Shown here in pieces: positions 6,155-8,346 of a stretch of DNA of 8,346 bases. Position 1 is the stretch's first letter, and the number at the start of each line of letters is the position of its first letter. The DNA lies in the NCBI GenBank assembly GCA_002351725.1, contig DEHD01000012.1:52830-61175 (forward strand), read 5' to 3'. Under the pieces are notes generated by a model, which was not told the origin of the DNA, ran no database searches, and was given only the letters and a program-made list of their open reading frames with translations. Both the position numbers and the translations under genes were made by a program. This DNA comes from Prevotella sp. UBA2809. Lineage in GTDB: Bacteria; Bacteroidota; Bacteroidia; Bacteroidales; Bacteroidaceae.

Positions 6155-6156
6155 AA

Positions 6157-6552
6157 TTAATATACATAGCAAAGAACCTCACCACCAATCTTCAGGGCTG
6201 CGGCCTCTTTGTCTGTCATTACACCTTTAGACGTGGAAAGGATTGCGATTCCAAGTCCGTTAATTACTCTCGGCATGTCTTTGTAACCAGTATACTGGCG
6301 AAGACCTGGTGTTGAAACTCGCTTCAGGCACTTGATGGCATTTTCACGAGTTGCTGGGTCGTACTTCAAGGCAACCTTAATAGTACCCTGAGGACCATCC
6401 TCGATGAACTTGTAGTTCAGGATGTACCCCTTCTCGAAGAGGATCTTAGTGATTTCCTTCTTCAAGTTTGACGCAGGAACCTCAACGACACGGTGATGTG
6501 CCATGATGGCGTTTCTGAGTCTTGTCAGATAATCTGCTATTGGATCTGTCAT
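6157..6552 (-). CDS. rpsH: 30S ribosomal protein S8 (uS8)
   Basis: Primary 16S rRNA-binding protein of the central domain; in E. coli it is also the translational repressor of the spc operon. The 131 residues equal the usual length. The C-terminal RNA-binding half is well conserved: TPGLRQYTGY (81-90), GLGIAILSTSKGVMTD (99-114) and GGEVLCYVY (123-131). The start ATG follows an AT-rich stretch (CTTTTATTTT) with no Shine-Dalgarno motif and T at position -3, one of the least favourable start contexts here. The 78-nt upstream spacer with a GC-rich hairpin makes this the second most isolated start in the window. TAA stop; rplF follows after 14 nt. Confidence 0.98.
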   Translation of the reverse strand: MTDPIADYLTRLRNAIMAHHRVVEVPASNLKKEITKILFEKGYILNYKFIEDGPQGTIKVALKYDPATRENAIKCLKRVSTPGLRQYTGYKDMPRVINGLGIAILSTSKGVMTDKEAAALKIGGEVLCYVY

Positions 6553-6572
6553 AAAATAAAAGTTTTAATTAA

Positions 6573-6587
6573 TCGGGACTACCCCGA
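6573..6587 (-). promoter_or_regulatory. GC-rich hairpin in the rpsN-rpsH spacer
   Basis: In the RNA sense TCGGG (6587-6583) and CCCGA (6577-6573) form a perfect 5-bp stem around the loop GTAGT (6582-6578); one more G-U pair is possible outside. AT-rich arms on both sides (TTAAT upstream, ATTAA downstream) could extend the helix across an internal loop. The hairpin ends 20 nt before the rpsH ATG and is the only GC-rich patch in an otherwise AT-rich 78-nt spacer. It could be an attenuator, a processing or stability element, or a protein-binding site for S8 feedback control. A canonical terminator is less likely because no uninterrupted T run follows. Confidence 0.45.
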
Positions 6588-6630
6588 CAATATTAAATTA
6601 ATAAATCTCTTTTGCTTAAATCGAAGTGGA

Positions 6631-6933
6631 TTACCAGCTAGCCTTCTTTACTCCAGGGATCAGACCGTTTGATGCCATCTCACGGAACTGGATACGAGAA
6701 AGACCGAACTGACGCATATATCCCTTTGGACGACCAGTGATCTTGCAACGGTTGTGCAGACGGATTGGATTTGCGTTCTTGGGAATGCTCTGCAACTTGC
6801 GAGCTGCCTCATAAGCCTCTGCTGGATCCTCGCTTGTAGCGATAACCTTCTTCAGAGCGGCACGCTTCTCAGCATAGCGAGCAACGAGCTTAGCGCGCTT
6901 TACCTCGCGGGCTTTCATTGATTCTTTTGCCAT
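6631..6933 (-). CDS. rpsN: 30S ribosomal protein S14 (uS14), zinc-free long form
   Basis: Small-subunit head protein, a late assembly component contacting 16S rRNA next to S3 and S10. It has 100 residues, the long form; zinc-binding S14 is about 61 residues and carries two CxxC pairs. Here the core at residues 60-84 (HNRCKITGRPKGYMRQFGLS and following) has a single cysteine (C63), so the zinc ribbon is lost. The C-terminus GVKKASW is characteristic. The start ATG lies 5 nt after the rplE stop with only a weak AAGAG before it. The gene is followed by a 78-nt spacer with a GC-rich hairpin ahead of rpsH. Confidence 0.98.
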   Translation of the reverse strand: MAKESMKAREVKRAKLVARYAEKRAALKKVIATSEDPAEAYEAARKLQSIPKNANPIRLHNRCKITGRPKGYMRQFGLSRIQFREMASNGLIPGVKKASW

Positions 6934-6938
6934 ATCTC

Positions 6939-7496
6939 TTAATCGTTTTTAGCGTTCTTGAATGGAAGACCGAAAGCCTTGAGCAGTGCGAATCCCTCCT
7001 CGTCAGTCTGAGCTGATGTTACGAAGGTGATGTTCATACCCTGGATGCGGTCTACTGAATCGATATTGATCTCTGGGAAGATAATCTGCTCCTGGATACC
7101 CAGTGTGTAGTTACCACGACCGTCGAACTTGCTCTCAATACCCTTGAAGTCACGGATACGAGGAAGAGCGATGCGAACGAGCTTCTCGAGGAACTCGTAC
7201 ATACGCTCACGGCGCAGAGTTACCATAACACCGATAGGCATCTTCTTACGAAGCTTGAAGTTTGCAATATCCTTCTTAGAATATGTTGCAACAGCCTTCT
7301 GACCGCAGATAGCGGTAATCTCGTTGATGGCTACCTCGATAATCTTCTTATCCTGAGTTGCGTCACCAAGACCCTGGTTTACTACAATCTTCTTCAGAAC
7401 AGGAATCTGCATAGCTGAAGTGTAGTTGAACTGCTTCTGAAGAGCAGGAGCAATCTTCTCCTTGTACTCTTTCTTTAACTGTGCTGTATTTGCCAT
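6939..7496 (-). CDS. rplE: 50S ribosomal protein L5 (uL5)
   Basis: Large-subunit protein of the central protuberance that binds 5S rRNA with L18 and contacts the small subunit and P-site tRNA. The 185 residues fit the family (about 178-187). Motifs seen: IPVLKKIVVNQGLG (31-44), LPRIRDFKG (111-119) and GRGNYTLGIQEQIIFPEI (126-143), the classic L5 core. The ATG overlaps the rplX stop by one base, supporting translational coupling. In E. coli the S8 repressor site for the spc operon lies around the start of this gene; no matching S8-type helix was recognised here by eye. Stop is TAA, 5 nt before rpsN. Confidence 0.98.
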   Translation of the reverse strand: MANTAQLKKEYKEKIAPALQKQFNYTSAMQIPVLKKIVVNQGLGDATQDKKIIEVAINEITAICGQKAVATYSKKDIANFKLRKKMPIGVMVTLRRERMYEFLEKLVRIALPRIRDFKGIESKFDGRGNYTLGIQEQIIFPEINIDSVDRIQGMNITFVTSAQTDEEGFALLKAFGLPFKNAKND

Positions 7497-7813
7497 TACT
7501 TAATCTCCTCTCCTGACTTTTTAGCGATACGAACGACCTTCTTGCCCTCGCGCTTGATAGCAACACGGGTAGCCTTGCCACTCTTTGGATCAATCAAACT
7601 AATATTCGAAATGTGAATAGGAGCCTCCATCTTCACAAAGCCTCCCTGAGGATTCTTGGCACTTGGCTTAGCACTCTTGTTCACCATATTGATGCCCTCA
7701 ACGAGTGCGCGCTGCTTGTCGGTCATGACCTTCAGCACCTTACCAGTCTTGCCCTTGTCCTCACCGGCCAGAACGATGACTGTATCGTTTTTCTTAATAT
7801 TGAATTTTGCCAT
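7496..7813 (-). CDS. rplX: 50S ribosomal protein L24 (uL24)
   Basis: Assembly-initiating large-subunit protein that binds the 5' domain of 23S rRNA and later lies near the peptide exit tunnel. The 105 residues match the family. A KOW motif occupies about residues 5-31 (KKNDTVIVLAGEDKGKTGKV), followed by the conserved EGIN-V-K segment (39-46) and EAPIHISNI (63-71). The start is the ATG following an A/G-rich heptamer spacer; there is no GGAG. The gene ends in codons for SGEEIK, and its TAA stop overlaps the rplE ATG by one base (TAATG). The GGAGAGGAG run made by the Gly-Glu-Glu codons doubles as a Shine-Dalgarno sequence for rplE. Confidence 0.98.
   Translation of the reverse strand: MAKFNIKKNDTVIVLAGEDKGKTGKVLKVMTDKQRALVEGINMVNKSAKPSAKNPQGGFVKMEAPIHISNISLIDPKSGKATRVAIKREGKKVVRIAKKSGEEIK
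7505..7514 (-). promoter_or_regulatory. Shine-Dalgarno motif for rplE inside rplX
   Basis: The minus strand reads AGGAGAGGAG, with the GGAG nearest the start ending 8 nt before the rplE ATG. It lies within the last codons of rplX. Because those codons encode Gly-Glu-Glu it may be coincidental, but the spacing is right for ribosome binding, and the TAATG stop-start overlap suggests re-initiation after rplX. Most starts in this window have no such motif. Confidence 0.55.
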
Positions 7814-7815
7814 TT

Positions 7816-7850
7816 CTCTTAACTCTTAACTGTTAATTATTAACTATTAC
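7816..7850. repeat. Degenerate 7-bp tandem repeat in the rplN-rplX spacer
   Basis: On the plus strand the segment divides into five successive heptamers: CTCTTAA, CTCTTAA, CTGTTAA, TTATTAA and CTATTAC. The first two are identical and the rest differ by one to three bases. The array fills nearly all of the spacer and its last unit overlaps the rplN stop codon. In the RNA sense the unit is TTAAGAG-like, placing purine-rich A/G steps directly before the rplX start. It could be a slippage-generated spacer or an unstructured AT-rich ribosome landing site. The repeat is visible in the sequence; any function is inference. Confidence 0.6.
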
Positions 7851-8212
7851 AGTACCTCAGGTGCCAAAGAAACGACCTTCATATTCACGGCACGGAGCTC
7901 ACGAGCAACTGGGCCGAAGATACGGCTACCGCGGAGCTCACCTGCATTGTTCAGCAGTACGCAGGCATTGTCGTCGAAGCGGATGTAAGAACCATCAGCA
8001 CGACGGATTTCCTTCTTTGTGCGAACAACCAAAGCCTTTGATACTGCACCCTTCTTTACATCACTTGTAGGGATCGCGTTCTTGATAGACACAACGATGA
8101 TATCACCTACGCTGGCATAACGGCGCTTGGTACCGCCCAATACACGGATGCAGAGAGCCTCGCGTGCACCGCTGTTGTCAGCTACTGTAAGTCTTGATTC
8201 TGTCTGTATCAT
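7847..8212 (-). CDS. rplN: 50S ribosomal protein L14 (uL14)
   Basis: Large-subunit protein that binds 23S rRNA and sits at the subunit interface near L19, forming intersubunit contacts. The 121 residues equal the normal family length. The N-terminus carries the family signature MIQTESRLTVADNSGA (residues 1-16), and residues 95-107 hold GSRIFGPVARELR, also characteristic. The start is an ATG 2 nt after the rpsQ stop (TAATTATG), so translation is probably coupled to rpsQ; no Shine-Dalgarno motif is seen. Stop is TAA. The 33-nt spacer that follows, before rplX, holds a degenerate heptamer repeat listed separately. Complete and unremarkable as a protein. Confidence 0.98.
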   Translation of the reverse strand: MIQTESRLTVADNSGAREALCIRVLGGTKRRYASVGDIIVVSIKNAIPTSDVKKGAVSKALVVRTKKEIRRADGSYIRFDDNACVLLNNAGELRGSRIFGPVARELRAVNMKVVSLAPEVL

Positions 8213-8214
8213 AA

Positions 8215-8346
8215 TTACTTAGCTTTTTCTACGATGTTAACTAATCTCCATCTCTTTGTCTTTGACAGAGGACGGGTTTCCATAATGAGCACTGTATCAC
8301 CTACATTGCACTCGTTATTCTCATCGTGTGCGTGATACTTCTTTGT
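8215..8346 (-). CDS. rpsQ: 30S ribosomal protein S17 (uS17), 3' part
   Basis: Small-subunit protein of the OB-fold type that binds 16S rRNA early in 30S assembly. Only the last 43 codons and the TAA stop are present; the gene runs off the high-coordinate edge of the window, so its start is not visible. The reading frame gives the family's C-terminal half: KKYHAHDENNECNVGDTV, then METRPLSKTKRWRLVNIVEKAK split over the end. The GDTV and R-PLSK-K-WR-V elements are diagnostic for S17. The neighbour downstream is rplN, starting only 2 nt after the stop, the usual S17-L14 order in spc/S10 clusters. Identification is from recognition of the motif and the context, not from an alignment. Confidence 0.95.
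   Translation of the reverse strand, partial: TKKYHAHDENNECNVGDTVLIMETRPLSKTKRWRLVNIVEKAK

Noticed and set aside
6553..6587. Intrinsic terminator between rpsN and rpsH
   Set aside because: The stem is only 5-6 bp and the following bases TTAATTAAAAC are not a T run. Stopping here would silence the rest of the operon without a visible promoter downstream before rpsH.

Overview
This window is a single, tightly packed ribosomal-protein gene cluster, entirely on the minus strand, and it lies inside the cluster at both ends. In transcription order (high to low coordinates) it reads: rpsQ (3' part), rplN, rplX, rplE, rpsN, rpsH, rplF, rplR, rpsE, rpmD, rplO, secY, map, infA, rpmJ, rpsM, rpsK, rpsD (5' part). 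This is the bacterial spc operon running into the alpha operon. No mobile element, tRNA, rRNA, CRISPR array or foreign-looking gene was seen.

Organism: a member of the Bacteroidota, probably Bacteroidales and most likely Prevotella-like. The grounds are the order secY-map-infA-rpmJ without adk, the zinc-free forms of S14, L36 and S4, AT-rich start regions mostly without a Shine-Dalgarno sequence, and a TACCTTTG element matching the Bacteroidota -7 promoter consensus TAnnTTTG. The genus is a guess from protein resemblance and was not tested by alignment.

Layout: 8346-4501 holds the ribosomal-protein part of spc (S17 to L30), and 4474-1512 holds L15, SecY, methionine aminopeptidase, IF-1 and L36. 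After a 112-nt spacer, the longest in the window, 1399-1 holds the alpha-operon genes S13, S11 and S4. That spacer carries a candidate internal promoter and a 9-bp hairpin exactly at the classical spc/alpha boundary. Other spacers are 2-78 nt, and rplX and rplE overlap by one base. All 17 visible starts are ATG and all 17 visible stops are TAA.

Function: the proteins assemble both ribosomal subunits. SecY forms the membrane channel for proteins leaving the ribosome, methionine aminopeptidase trims their N-termini (9 of the 17 visible start regions encode Met-Ala), and IF-1 acts in initiation. Gene content is ordinary. The points worth a second look are in the non-coding parts: the spc/alpha promoter-hairpin, a GC-rich hairpin before rpsH, heptanucleotide tandem repeats in two spacers, and three starts with strong Shine-Dalgarno motifs in a lineage that rarely uses them. 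I found no undescribed biological system.
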